Assembly (NCBI GenBank): GCA_902797125.1
Contig: CADBRS010000103.1
Location: forward strand, 1-7,433
Direction of reading: 5' to 3'
From: an uncultured Ruminococcus sp.
GTDB taxonomy: Bacteria; Bacillota; Clostridia; Oscillospirales; CAG-272
DNA: 7,433 nucleotides
The notes below the pieces were generated by a model. The model saw only the letters and a list, made by a program, of their open reading frames with translations. It ran no database searches and was not told the origin of the DNA. Both the position numbers and the translations under genes were made by a program. Positions 1 through 5,911 of this stretch are shown here, one piece after another. Each line of letters begins with the position of its first letter. Within the stretch, counting starts at the first letter, position 1.

Positions 1-41
1 AATTCCACGAAAAATTAGGCCTTGTCGAACCGACAAGCTGA
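1..41 (+). CDS. Possible 3' end of a rightward gene (12 codons visible)
   Basis: One forward frame stays open from the window edge to a TGA at 39-41 and would encode a C-terminus FHEKLGLVEPTS. The composition looks protein-like, and a 13-bp hairpin follows 14 bp after the stop, where a shared terminator between convergent genes would be expected. HEKLG recalls a short motif seen in GNAT acetyltransferases, but those usually continue further, so no function is assigned. The other two forward frames are also open for short distances. The evidence is therefore only position and plausibility. Confidence 0.3.
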   Translation, partial: FHEKLGLVEPTS

Positions 42-55
42 TCAAAGATAAGAGC

Positions 56-87
56 AAGGCCCTGCTTCGCAAATGAAGCAGGGCCTT
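56..87. terminator. Hairpin between converging transcripts, probable terminator
   Basis: A perfect 13-bp inverted repeat (aaggccctgcttc at 56-68, its complement at 75-87) encloses a 6-nt loop. It lies 8 bp beyond the stop codon of the phosphoesterase gene, the last gene of the leftward unit. The flanking T-runs are poor on both strands (ttaaat to the right; a mixed tract to the left). It is therefore a GC-rich stem of terminator type rather than a textbook intrinsic terminator. A smaller 7-bp hairpin (22-28 with 32-38) lies just to the left and may add to the structure. Confidence 0.6.
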
Positions 88-95
88 TAAATATG

Positions 96-884
96 TTAAG
101 TTCCGATCAGCGATAATACGACTAATTCCGGCGGATTGAATAATCTGGGAAAAGGCGTGTTATTGGACAGACCTTTTGTGATGATCATTTGTCTGTCTGG
201 AAAATTATTACAAGTGTGTATTCCTGAAGTCAGTTTCGGGAACAAACCCTGACCTGGTGCATAGATGCCTTTTCCAAACAGACGAACCTGTCCTCCGTGC
301 GCGTGGCCCGCAAGGGTCAGTTGGACAGGAAATGAAGCGATATACTTTTCAAACAGTTCGGGATGATGAAAGAGCAAAATCTTGTAGCCCTGAGTTTCAC
401 TGAAAGTTTTTAAAAAACCTAGATCCGGTTCTTTCGTGAACAGATGATGATCGCTATCTCTCCACAGCGGGGAAGGAGCTCCACCTATCACCAGAGGGCC
501 GAAACAGACATATTCGTTGTTCAGCAACTTGACACCTGTATCCGAGATCGACTGAAGAAATGATTTGAAATCACTGTCTGAACTCAGAATGATGTCTTTG
601 CCGTGGATGAAATGATGTCTGCCTCCTGTTTCATGGTTCCCAAGGGACATGAAGCACGGGGCCATTGAGGCTAGAGTTTTTAGAAACCCCAACCCGTAGC
701 CCAGCGGAAAAGCATGGTTTTCTACGATGTCTCCGGGCAACAGGATCAAATCCGGGCGAACCTGTTCCAGATGCTTGATGCAGGTCTTTCCACTGCGGCT
801 TTTGTCGTGCAGATCTCCGCAAATCGCGATGGTATACCGGCCTTGAAACAGATCTGTTTGAATTTGATAACGGGTAACCAGCAT
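96..884 (-). CDS. Calcineurin-like metallophosphoesterase
   Basis: This 262-residue protein has the full motif set of the metallophosphoesterase superfamily in order: GDLHD (residues 23-27), GDIVE (51-55), GNHE (82-85), a HH pair (173-174) and GHAHGGQ (193-199). These residues coordinate a two-metal centre that hydrolyses phosphomono- or diester bonds. The GHAHGGQ ending resembles the YkuE/YaeI-type branch, some members of which act on lipid-linked or UDP-sugar-lipid phosphoesters. Unlike many of those, no signal peptide or N-terminal membrane helix is seen, so it is inferred to be cytoplasmic or peripheral. The ATG lies 5 bp after the stop of the upstream nucleotidyltransferase gene and has no clear Shine-Dalgarno sequence. 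Translation therefore probably depends on coupling to the upstream gene. The family is secure; the substrate is unknown. Confidence 0.9.
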   Translation of the reverse strand: MLVTRYQIQTDLFQGRYTIAICGDLHDKSRSGKTCIKHLEQVRPDLILLPGDIVENHAFPLGYGLGFLKTLASMAPCFMSLGNHETGGRHHFIHGKDIILSSDSDFKSFLQSISDTGVKLLNNEYVCFGPLVIGGAPSPLWRDSDHHLFTKEPDLGFLKTFSETQGYKILLFHHPELFEKYIASFPVQLTLAGHAHGGQVRLFGKGIYAPGQGLFPKLTSGIHTCNNFPDRQMIITKGLSNNTPFPRLFNPPELVVLSLIGT

Positions 885-889
885 GCAGA

Positions 890-1822
890 TCAGGCTTTGC
901 CGAACAGTCCGGCGGGATAAACTCCCTCATCGCAAAGTTTTTTGAACTGTTCCTGAACGACAGGCGTGTCGGCGGCATAGGTGACGCCGAACCAGGCCGC
1001 ATCGGTCGGAAGGACGCGGATCGTTGCTTTGTTTTCTTTCAGCATCTCATCCAGGATGGTAGGAAGCAGGAATTCTGCCTTCAAATTGTCTGCAGGCGTT
1101 TTTTGCAGGAAAGATACGAATTTCTTTTCAAGCACAGGGAAAACATCCGGTGTCAGTCCCCACATATTCATCGAAACGGATGCATCAAGAGGGAGGGGAA
1201 GAACGGAACCGTCGTCCTGGACAGATCCTGCCCCGGCAGCGGTTTTTTCAATGTGGTGAGTTTCTGTGATGGATTCCAGATAACCGTCCTTGGAAACTTT
1301 GCAGACACCGCGGGATACGCCGCCGTTGTCGCTGAGCGTGTTTTTCAGTTTGTATCCGCTCATGCAGAAATTGAAACGTCCGTTGGATTTTGCGGGTGTC
1401 TGTTTCAGGAAATTGACCAGGTTTTCAAAAACGCCCTTGCCGTAATAATCATCTGCGTTGATGACGATGAACGGTCCGTCAACGATTTCTTTGCAGGATA
1501 AAATGGCTTGGCCGGTACCCCATGGTTTGGTCCTGCCTTCGGGAACTGTAAAGGGAGCGGGGAGGTCCTCTTTTTCCTGAAACGCATAAGCGACGGGACA
1601 ATATTTGGCAATCCGGTTGCCTATGATCTCTTTAAAATCGTTTTCCAAATCGTGCCGGATAATGAAGACGACGCGGTCCACACCGGCTTTCAGCGCATCA
1701 TAGATGGAGTAGTCCATGATGATCTCACCCTTGGGTCCCATCGGTGTCAATTGCTTGATACCTTTCCCAAATCTGGATCCGATTCCTGCGGCCATGACGA
1801 CCAAACTGATTTTTTCTGACAT
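890..1822 (-). CDS. Sugar-phosphate-type nucleotidyltransferase (NTP_transferase fold)
   Basis: This 310-residue protein begins with the nucleotide-binding signature of sugar-1-phosphate nucleotidyltransferases, MAAGIGSRFGKGIKQ (residues 10-24). GPKGEIIMDYSIYDA (29-43), KPWGTGQA (99-106) and the metal-binding segment INADDYYG (121-128) follow. Such enzymes join an NTP and a sugar (or similar) phosphate to give an NDP-activated product and pyrophosphate. The signature with YSIYDA and KPWGTG recalls a widespread Bacillota family usually annotated only as nucleotidyltransferase, so the sugar and base are not predicted. An in-frame ATG at 1879 would add 19 residues, but it lies within a few bases of the predicted transcription start. 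The ATG at 1822 has an AAAGG site about 10 nt upstream and starts exactly at the conserved beta-strand, so it is preferred. It is the first gene of a two-gene unit with the phosphoesterase downstream. Confidence 0.88.
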   Translation of the reverse strand: MSEKISLVVMAAGIGSRFGKGIKQLTPMGPKGEIIMDYSIYDALKAGVDRVVFIIRHDLENDFKEIIGNRIAKYCPVAYAFQEKEDLPAPFTVPEGRTKPWGTGQAILSCKEIVDGPFIVINADDYYGKGVFENLVNFLKQTPAKSNGRFNFCMSGYKLKNTLSDNGGVSRGVCKVSKDGYLESITETHHIEKTAAGAGSVQDDGSVLPLPLDASVSMNMWGLTPDVFPVLEKKFVSFLQKTPADNLKAEFLLPTILDEMLKENKATIRVLPTDAAWFGVTYAADTPVVQEQFKKLCDEGVYPAGLFGKA

Positions 1823-1860
1823 AGCAAGTGAGCCTTTCGTAATTGGTAACTGTGTGTAAA

Positions 1861-1876
1861 GTGGCCAGCCGGCCAC
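1861..1876 (-). other. Small GC-rich hairpin in the nucleotidyltransferase 5' leader
   Basis: A 6-bp inverted repeat (gtggcc, 4-nt loop, ggccac) lies shortly downstream of the predicted transcription start and about 38 nt before the start codon. It has no T-run, so it is not a terminator. It may protect the 5' end of the mRNA or be incidental. Confidence 0.3.
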
Positions 1877-1889
1877 CATTCTCTAATCT

Positions 1890-1943
1890 ATTGTACTGCT
1901 TAAGGGGAAAAAAGTCAACCGATCCTTTTTCCTTTTTTGCAGC
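1890..1943 (-). promoter_or_regulatory. Sigma-A promoter with A-tract UP element for the nucleotidyltransferase-phosphoesterase unit
   Basis: Read on the minus strand, TTGACT (1918-1913) and TACAAT (1895-1890) are separated by exactly 17 bp, each one mismatch from consensus. Just upstream of the -35, at about -40 to -60, are two short A-tracts (A6 at 1938-1933, A5 at 1930-1926), placed as an UP element would be. The predicted start near 1883 gives a leader of about 60 nt. This is expected to be a strong constitutive promoter. Confidence 0.75.
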
Positions 1944-1972
1944 CTTTGGCCCGTCAACCGTCCATTCTCACC

Positions 1973-2002
1973 TTGACATGGATGATGTTTTCGGTGTATA
2001 AT
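1973..2002 (+). promoter_or_regulatory. Consensus sigma-A promoter of tyrS
   Basis: TTGACA at 1973-1978 and TATAAT at 1997-2002 both match consensus perfectly, with an 18-bp spacer. Transcription should start around 2008-2010 and give a leader of only about 55 nt before the tyrS ATG. That is too short for a T-box riboswitch, which often controls aminoacyl-tRNA synthetase genes in Bacillota. Confidence 0.85.
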
Positions 2003-2022
2003 ACGGCACAAATAATGTTATA

Positions 2023-2054
2023 TGGTTTGAGTCGCATGCACGCGACTCAAACCA
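2023..2054 (+). promoter_or_regulatory. Perfect 13-bp hairpin directly upstream of the tyrS ribosome binding site
   Basis: The sequence tggtttgagtcgc (2023-2035) is followed by a 6-nt loop (atgcac) and the exact complement at 2042-2054. It occupies most of the short tyrS leader and ends one base before the GAGG site at 2056-2059. No T-run follows, so it is not an intrinsic terminator. It could modulate ribosome access, bind a protein, or shield the 5' end from decay. The structure is seen directly; its role is inferred. Confidence 0.7.
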
Positions 2055-2055
2055 C

Positions 2056-2059
2056 GAGG
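2056..2059 (+). promoter_or_regulatory. Ribosome binding site of tyrS
   Basis: GAGG lies 5 nt before the ATG at 2065 and one base after the leader hairpin. It supports this start and places the site where the hairpin could affect ribosome loading. Confidence 0.65.
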
Positions 2060-2064
2060 TTAAT

Positions 2065-3288
2065 ATGACGATTTATGATGAACTGGTAGCGAGAGGCTTG
2101 ATTGCCCAGGTTACCGATGAGGAAAAAATCAAAGATTTGATCAATGCCGGGAAAGCCACATTCTACATTGGTTTTGATCCGACAGCAGATTCTCTTCATG
2201 TGGGTCACTTTATGGCTTTATGCCTGATGAAGAGACTCCAGATGGCAGGGAACAAACCGGTCGTGCTGATCGGAGGCGGAACAGGATACGTAGGCGACCC
2301 CTCCGGAAGAACGGATATGCGTTCCATGATGACCCCGGAGATCATCCAGCACAATGTTGACTGTTTCCGCAAGCAGATGGAAAGATTCATCGAGTTCGGC
2401 GAAGGCAAGGCCATTATGGTCAACAATGCGGATTGGCTATTGAAACTGAACTACATCGAACTGTTGAGGGAAGTGGGAGCTTGCTTCTCTGTGAACAACA
2501 TGCTTCGGGCTGAATGCTATAAGCAAAGAATGGAAAAGGGTCTTTCGTTCCTTGAGTTCAACTACATGATCATGCAGTCTTATGACTTTTACCATCTGTA
2601 TCAGACCTACGGATGCAATATGCAGTTCGGCGGCGACGATCAATGGTCTAACATGCTGGGCGGTACGGAGCTGATCCGTAAGAAACTCGGCAAAGACGCA
2701 TATGCCATGACCATCACGCTGCTGCTCAATTCCGAAGGAAAGAAGATGGGGAAGACCGCTTCAGGCGCCGTTTGGCTCGATCCGAACAAAACCAGTCCCT
2801 TTGATTTCTACCAGTACTGGAGAAACGTCGAGGATGCGGACGTTCTGAACTGCATTCGTATGCTGACGTTTTTGCCTATGGATGAAATTGAATCGATGAG
2901 CCATTGGGAAGGTTCACAACTGAACAAGGCCAAAGAGATATTGGCATTTGAACTGACCAAACTCGTTCACGGAGTTGAAGAAGCTGAAAAAGCTCAGCAG
3001 AGTGCACAGGCCTTGTTCGGCAGCGGATCCGAAGGCGACATCCCGACAACCGAACTGAGTTCGGATGTTCTCAGAGACGGGCAGGCGGATATCCTGACGT
3101 TGCTTGTTTCATCCGGTTTGGTAACGACCCGTTCCGATGCAAGACGTGCCGTAGAACAGGGAGGCGTCAGCGCAGACGGTGAAAAAGTCGCAGATATCAG
3201 AACGACTTTCTCTGCTGAAAAACTGCAGGAAGGCGTTGTCCTCAGAAGGGGCAAAAAGAATTATATGAAAGTTCAATTGGTCAAATAA
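2065..3288 (+). CDS. tyrS: Tyrosyl-tRNA synthetase
   Basis: This cytoplasmic class Ic aminoacyl-tRNA synthetase activates tyrosine with ATP and transfers it to tRNA-Tyr. The 407-residue length fits the family. Visible motifs are the tyrosine/ATP pocket YIGFDPTADSLHVGH (34-48, HIGH-type signature HVGH at 45-48), GDPSGR (77-82), YMIMQSYDF (167-175), GGDDQWSN and the KMSKS-type loop KMGKT (227-231). The first 80 residues align without gaps to the well-studied Bacillus stearothermophilus numbering (Tyr34, Asp38, Thr40, His45, His48, Asp78), with Ala at the position of that enzyme's Thr51. The C-terminus carries an S4-type tRNA-binding domain (LLVSSGLVTTRSDARRAVEQ and onwards). The gene is monocistronic, with its own promoter, a structured leader and a terminator. 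No damage or unusual feature is seen in the protein. Confidence 0.98.
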   Translation: MTIYDELVARGLIAQVTDEEKIKDLINAGKATFYIGFDPTADSLHVGHFMALCLMKRLQMAGNKPVVLIGGGTGYVGDPSGRTDMRSMMTPEIIQHNVDCFRKQMERFIEFGEGKAIMVNNADWLLKLNYIELLREVGACFSVNNMLRAECYKQRMEKGLSFLEFNYMIMQSYDFYHLYQTYGCNMQFGGDDQWSNMLGGTELIRKKLGKDAYAMTITLLLNSEGKKMGKTASGAVWLDPNKTSPFDFYQYWRNVEDADVLNCIRMLTFLPMDEIESMSHWEGSQLNKAKEILAFELTKLVHGVEEAEKAQQSAQALFGSGSEGDIPTTELSSDVLRDGQADILTLLVSSGLVTTRSDARRAVEQGGVSADGEKVADIRTTFSAEKLQEGVVLRRGKKNYMKVQLVK

Positions 3289-3302
3289 TTGAACGCGCAA
3301 AC

Positions 3303-3331
3303 AAAAAAGCAGGTCACGACCTGCTTTTTTT
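3303..3331. terminator. Bidirectional intrinsic terminator between tyrS and the LRR lipoprotein gene
   Basis: The inverted repeat gcaggtc (3309-3315) with gacctgc (3318-3324) is flanked by A6 on the left and T7 on the right. Each strand therefore shows a GC stem followed by a U-tract. It begins 15 bp after the tyrS stop and lies about 20 bp beyond the stop of the converging lipoprotein gene, so it should end both transcripts. Confidence 0.92.
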
Positions 3332-3351
3332 GTTTGGCAATTTTGGTTGGA

Positions 3352-4278
3352 TTATTCTTCAGAACCGCTGGATTCTTCCGTTTCCGTTTCCGTTTCCGGT
3401 TCGGATTCGGTCTCGGATTCGGTCTCCTGGACCTTGTCGCTTTCTGTTTCGCTTTCATCCTCATTTAATTTGCCCGAGATATACAAATCTGCATAAGAAC
3501 CGGGAACAACGGTGATCTCCAACTCAACATATGCGGCGGGGCCTTCTTCGGTCGTCTCATCTTCTTCTTCAAAATCCTTTTTCGGTTCCTGGCGGAATGC
3601 ATATTCACCGATTGCATTGACAGACGCAGGAATGGAAAGGGAAGCTAATGCATGACAGTAATAGAAAGCAAGTTTTCCGATTGTTTCCAAACCTTCGGGG
3701 AGTACGATCTCCGTCAAGGCGTCGCAGTTGCTGAAAGCGGCATCTCCGATGGTCTTCAGTGCAGCTGACAGAGTAAAGGACTTCAAGGCGGTGCAGTTCT
3801 TGAAAGCATAGTTGCCGATATCGGTAACTTCTGCGCCCATCGTCAATGTCTCGAGTTTGGAACAGCCGTAAAAAGCGCCTTCGCCGATTTTTGTCAAATG
3901 CTCCGGCAATTCGATCGATTCAATATTGGCACATCCTGCAAACGCATAGTTCTCGATGGCCAAGATGGTCTGGGGGATCGTAACACCGGTCAGGTTGGCA
4001 TAGTTATAAAATGCTGAATTGCCAATGGCGGCAACAGTCTTGGAATCTATTGTTTCGGGAACAGTTACGGCATGCGCAGTATAACTTCCACGATATCCGG
4101 TAATTCTTACACTTTCGGAATCGATCGGTTCATAGTAGAATGTTCCTTCGTCTGTAACGATGGAGTCGTCGTTTTCGTGAATCAAACTGGAAGTCTCTTC
4201 ATCCGCTTTGCTTCCGCAGGAAGCGAGCAGGCAGCCCAGCATGCATATGCACAAAAGAATAGGCAAAAACTTTTTCAT
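3352..4278 (-). CDS. BspA-like leucine-rich-repeat lipoprotein with acidic Ser/Thr-Glu tail
   Basis: This 308-residue protein starts with a lipoprotein signal peptide: MKKF, a hydrophobic core, then lipobox LASC with Cys21 as the lipidation site. It should be anchored on the outer face of the cytoplasmic membrane. Residues about 70-230 hold roughly seven 23-residue repeats of the LRR_5/BspA type, with the pattern L..I.LP..L..IG..AF..C. A PGSYADLYISGKLN segment (259-272) follows, like the usual end of such repeats. An acidic insertion (EPKKDFEEEDETTEE, 231-245) interrupts the last unit. The final 36 residues or so are almost only Glu, Ser and Thr, encoded by a hexanucleotide repeat. Proteins of this fold typically serve adhesion or ligand binding, but the ligand cannot be predicted here. 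The start is supported by GGGAG 7 nt upstream (4290-4286). Confidence 0.9.
   Translation of the reverse strand: MKKFLPILLCICMLGCLLASCGSKADEETSSLIHENDDSIVTDEGTFYYEPIDSESVRITGYRGSYTAHAVTVPETIDSKTVAAIGNSAFYNYANLTGVTIPQTILAIENYAFAGCANIESIELPEHLTKIGEGAFYGCSKLETLTMGAEVTDIGNYAFKNCTALKSFTLSAALKTIGDAAFSNCDALTEIVLPEGLETIGKLAFYYCHALASLSIPASVNAIGEYAFRQEPKKDFEEEDETTEEGPAAYVELEITVVPGSYADLYISGKLNEDESETESDKVQETESETESEPETETETEESSGSEE
3375..3428. repeat. Degenerate hexanucleotide tandem repeat inside the lipoprotein gene
   Basis: Nine consecutive hexamers of type tttccg/attcgg/tctcgg run through the 3' end of the LRR gene. Three are perfect tttccg copies (3381-3398). A 12-bp period also repeats (attcggtctc at 3405-3414 and 3417-3426). 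Because the unit is 6 bp, copy changes would stay in frame and only lengthen or shorten the Ser/Thr-Glu tail. Confidence 0.75.
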
Positions 4279-4320
4279 ATAAAATCTCCCGTAAGATGTT
4301 TATATACTTCAGTAAATGAC

Positions 4321-4349
4321 ATTATACAGCACCGAACGTCAAAAGTCAA
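4321..4349 (-). promoter_or_regulatory. Sigma-A promoter of the LRR lipoprotein gene
   Basis: On the minus strand, TTGACT (4349-4344) and TATAAT (4326-4321) are 17 bp apart. The predicted start near 4314 gives a leader of about 35 nt carrying the GGGAG site. The promoter lies downstream of the citrate synthase terminator, so the lipoprotein gene is an independent transcript. Confidence 0.82.
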
Positions 4350-4400
4350 GACGTGGACGGAACGATTTTGCGGGCGGGGGAAGGGACAAAAAACCGCAAC

Positions 4401-4430
4401 AAAAAAACGCACCCGTGTTTTGCGGGTGCG
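4401..4430 (-). terminator. Intrinsic terminator of the citrate synthase gene
   Basis: An 8-bp GC-rich stem (cgcacccg 4408-4415 with cgggtgcg 4423-4430) with a 7-nt loop is followed, in the minus-strand direction, by T7 (4407-4401). It starts 11 bp after the citrate synthase stop. This is a textbook terminator. Confidence 0.92.
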
Positions 4431-4441
4431 GAACGGTATTT

Positions 4442-5824
4442 TCATTCACGAGCCGACAGCGGTTCGTATTCGTGGGGTTGTGCGATGCACTTATATGCCG
4501 GTCGGATGATTTTCTTCGCGGTGCAGTATTCTTCCATTCTGTGTGCGCACCACCCGGCGACACGGGCAATGGCGAACAGAGGCGTATACATTTCCACAGG
4601 GATGTCCAGCATCCTGTAAACCAAACCGGAATAAAGGTCGACATTGGCGCACATTTCGGATGTGGATCCTTTGTAAGCCCGGAAGAGCCCTGGAGTGACC
4701 CGCTCGATCATTTCAAGGAGTTCAAAATCTTTGCCGTAGCCTTTGTCGTAAGCCAGTTTCTTTGCGCAAGTCTTGAGCATGACGGCACGTGGATCTGATT
4801 TGGTATAAACGGCATGGCCCATGCCGTAGATCAAACCGCTTCCGTCTCCGGCCTGACCCTGCAGTATTTTCAGCAAATAGCTGGTGACCTCATCCTCATT
4901 GGCGGTATCCGAAACGTGAGCCTTGATATCGTCGAACATTTCCTGAACTTTGATGTTGGCACCGCCGTGACGGGGACCCTTCAAAGCACCGATGCCCGCC
5001 GCGATAGCGCTATAGGTATCAGTCCCGGAAGAGGACAGAACGCGCGTTGAAAAAGTCGAGCAGTTACCACCGCCGTGTTCGGCGTGGATGACCAGACAAA
5101 GATCCAGCAGGTGGGCTTCCTCCTCCGTGTAACTCTTGTTGGCACGAAGAACCCGTAAAAAGTTTTGGGCAGTGGACAAGTCGTTGCGCGGATTATGGAT
5201 CGTCAAACTCTTGTAGAAGAATGCATTCAGGTAAACGGCATAGGACTGAGCTGCGATCACCGGGAGTCTGGCCACAAGTTCCATGCTCTGACGGAGCATA
5301 TTGGAAAGAGAAGTATCGTCAGGGTTCTCATCATAAGCATACAGCGCCAACACGCCCTGCTGCATTTTATTCATGATGGATTTTGAAGGGGAGTGGAGGA
5401 GAACGTCTTCCGTAAACCGGGGCGGCAAATGACGGGCTGCATCCAGCACCGCGTCGAATTCTTCCAACTCGGCAGGGGACGGAAGATGCCCGAAGAACAG
5501 CAAAAAGGCGGTCTCTTCGAAGCCAAACCGGTTTTCCTCGGAAAAGTGGCGGACCAGATCGCACATATCGTATCCGCGGTATGTGAGAACGCCCTCGACG
5601 GGTGTTTTTTCACCTTCATTCATGACATAACCATGGCTTTGCCCGATCTGAGTCACTCCAACCATGACGCCGGATCCGTCCGGTTCCCTGAGGCCTCTCT
5701 TCACTCTGTATTTGGAGAAGGCAGTTTGAGGGATCTCGTATGCAGACTCCGCTTTTGTTAAAAGAGACTTGAAATCATCACTGGCCTCAAGTTCTTTTGC
5801 CTGTTTGTCTAAATTATCATTCAT
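4442..5824 (-). CDS. Citrate synthase (citrate/2-methylcitrate synthase family)
   Basis: This cytoplasmic enzyme condenses acetyl-CoA (possibly propionyl-CoA) with oxaloacetate to form citrate and free CoA, the entry step of the citric acid cycle and of glutamate precursor supply. Conserved active-site segments are HAEHGGGNCSTF (247-258, catalytic His250), GPRHGGAN (283-290, oxaloacetate His286), GMGHAVYTKSDPR (334-346) and ANVDLYSG (393-400, catalytic Asp396). TPLFAIARVAGW (414-425) follows. At 460 residues it is slightly longer than the classic enzyme of about 430, with an N-terminal extension of the type seen in Clostridia. Citrate versus 2-methylcitrate activity cannot be told from sequence, and no prp genes are nearby. 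The ATG at 5824 is preferred over an in-frame TTG at 5884, although it has no close Shine-Dalgarno site of its own. It overlaps a possible leader ORF, which may explain this. Confidence 0.95.
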   Translation of the reverse strand: MNDNLDKQAKELEASDDFKSLLTKAESAYEIPQTAFSKYRVKRGLREPDGSGVMVGVTQIGQSHGYVMNEGEKTPVEGVLTYRGYDMCDLVRHFSEENRFGFEETAFLLFFGHLPSPAELEEFDAVLDAARHLPPRFTEDVLLHSPSKSIMNKMQQGVLALYAYDENPDDTSLSNMLRQSMELVARLPVIAAQSYAVYLNAFFYKSLTIHNPRNDLSTAQNFLRVLRANKSYTEEEAHLLDLCLVIHAEHGGGNCSTFSTRVLSSSGTDTYSAIAAGIGALKGPRHGGANIKVQEMFDDIKAHVSDTANEDEVTSYLLKILQGQAGDGSGLIYGMGHAVYTKSDPRAVMLKTCAKKLAYDKGYGKDFELLEMIERVTPGLFRAYKGSTSEMCANVDLYSGLVYRMLDIPVEMYTPLFAIARVAGWCAHRMEEYCTAKKIIRPAYKCIAQPHEYEPLSARE

Positions 5825-5853
5825 TGAAATCGTGCAACGGAGAAATCCGCCAT
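5821..5853 (-). CDS. Possible 10-codon leader peptide upstream of citrate synthase
   Basis: Minus-strand ATG at 5853 opens a short frame reading MADFSVARFQ and ending in TGA at 5823-5821, which overlaps the citrate synthase ATG as ATGA. A strong GGGAGGAGG stretch (5862-5854) ends immediately before its ATG. The effective spacing is only about 3 nt, which is tight. Ribosomes loaded here could reinitiate on the citrate synthase start, which otherwise lacks a site at the normal distance. It could be chance: ten codons cannot be judged by composition. Confidence 0.35.
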   Translation of the reverse strand: MADFSVARFQ

Positions 5854-5862
5854 CCTCCTCCC
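5854..5862 (-). promoter_or_regulatory. Unusually strong, distant Shine-Dalgarno stretch before citrate synthase
   Basis: GGGAGGAGG is the only strong ribosome binding sequence in the citrate synthase leader, yet it lies 29 nt from the preferred ATG. It abuts the ATG of the short leader frame instead. This position is what suggests coupled translation. Confidence 0.55.
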
Positions 5863-5882
5863 GAACAGCTACGACCGGATGC

Positions 5883-5911
5883 AAAAAAGCACCCTACGTC
5901 ATGTAGGGTGC
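5883..5911 (-). terminator. Intrinsic terminator for the MBOAT transcript
   Basis: A 9-bp perfect stem (gcaccctac 5889-5897 with gtagggtgc 5903-5911) and 5-nt loop are followed on the minus strand by T6 (5888-5883). It ends leftward transcription arriving from the acyltransferase gene, 130 bp after that gene's stop. The citrate synthase promoter overlaps it. Confidence 0.85.

Noticed and set aside
1823..1879. Longer nucleotidyltransferase starting at ATG 1879
   Set aside because: That ATG is only a few bases from the predicted transcription start, its codons run through a hairpin, and the conserved fold starts just after the ATG at 1822, which has an AAAGG site.
1914..1960. Direct repeat gtcaaccg (1914-1921 and 1953-1960) as an operator
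   Set aside because: The first copy overlaps the -35 element and the second carries another TTGAC core, so the similarity is explained by promoter-like sequence. Eight bases twice is weak evidence.
2003..2064. T-box riboswitch before tyrS
   Set aside because: The predicted leader is only about 55 nt, there is no AGGGTGG-type T-box sequence, and no terminator/antiterminator pair is present.
3375..3428. CRISPR-like or minisatellite array
   Set aside because: The unit is 6 bp, in frame within a coding sequence, and has no spacers. It is a coding low-complexity repeat.
4316..4798. Forward-strand open frame of about 160 codons opposite the citrate synthase gene
   Set aside because: It is antisense to a clear citrate synthase coding region, has Cys/Phe/Arg-rich shadow-like composition and no ribosome site. 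Similar antisense frames elsewhere in the window were dismissed for the same reasons.
5825..5884. Longer citrate synthase starting at TTG 5884
   Set aside because: The TTG lies at the terminator T-run, has no ribosome site upstream, and the added residues do not look like a conserved citrate synthase N-terminus. ATG 5824 is preferred.
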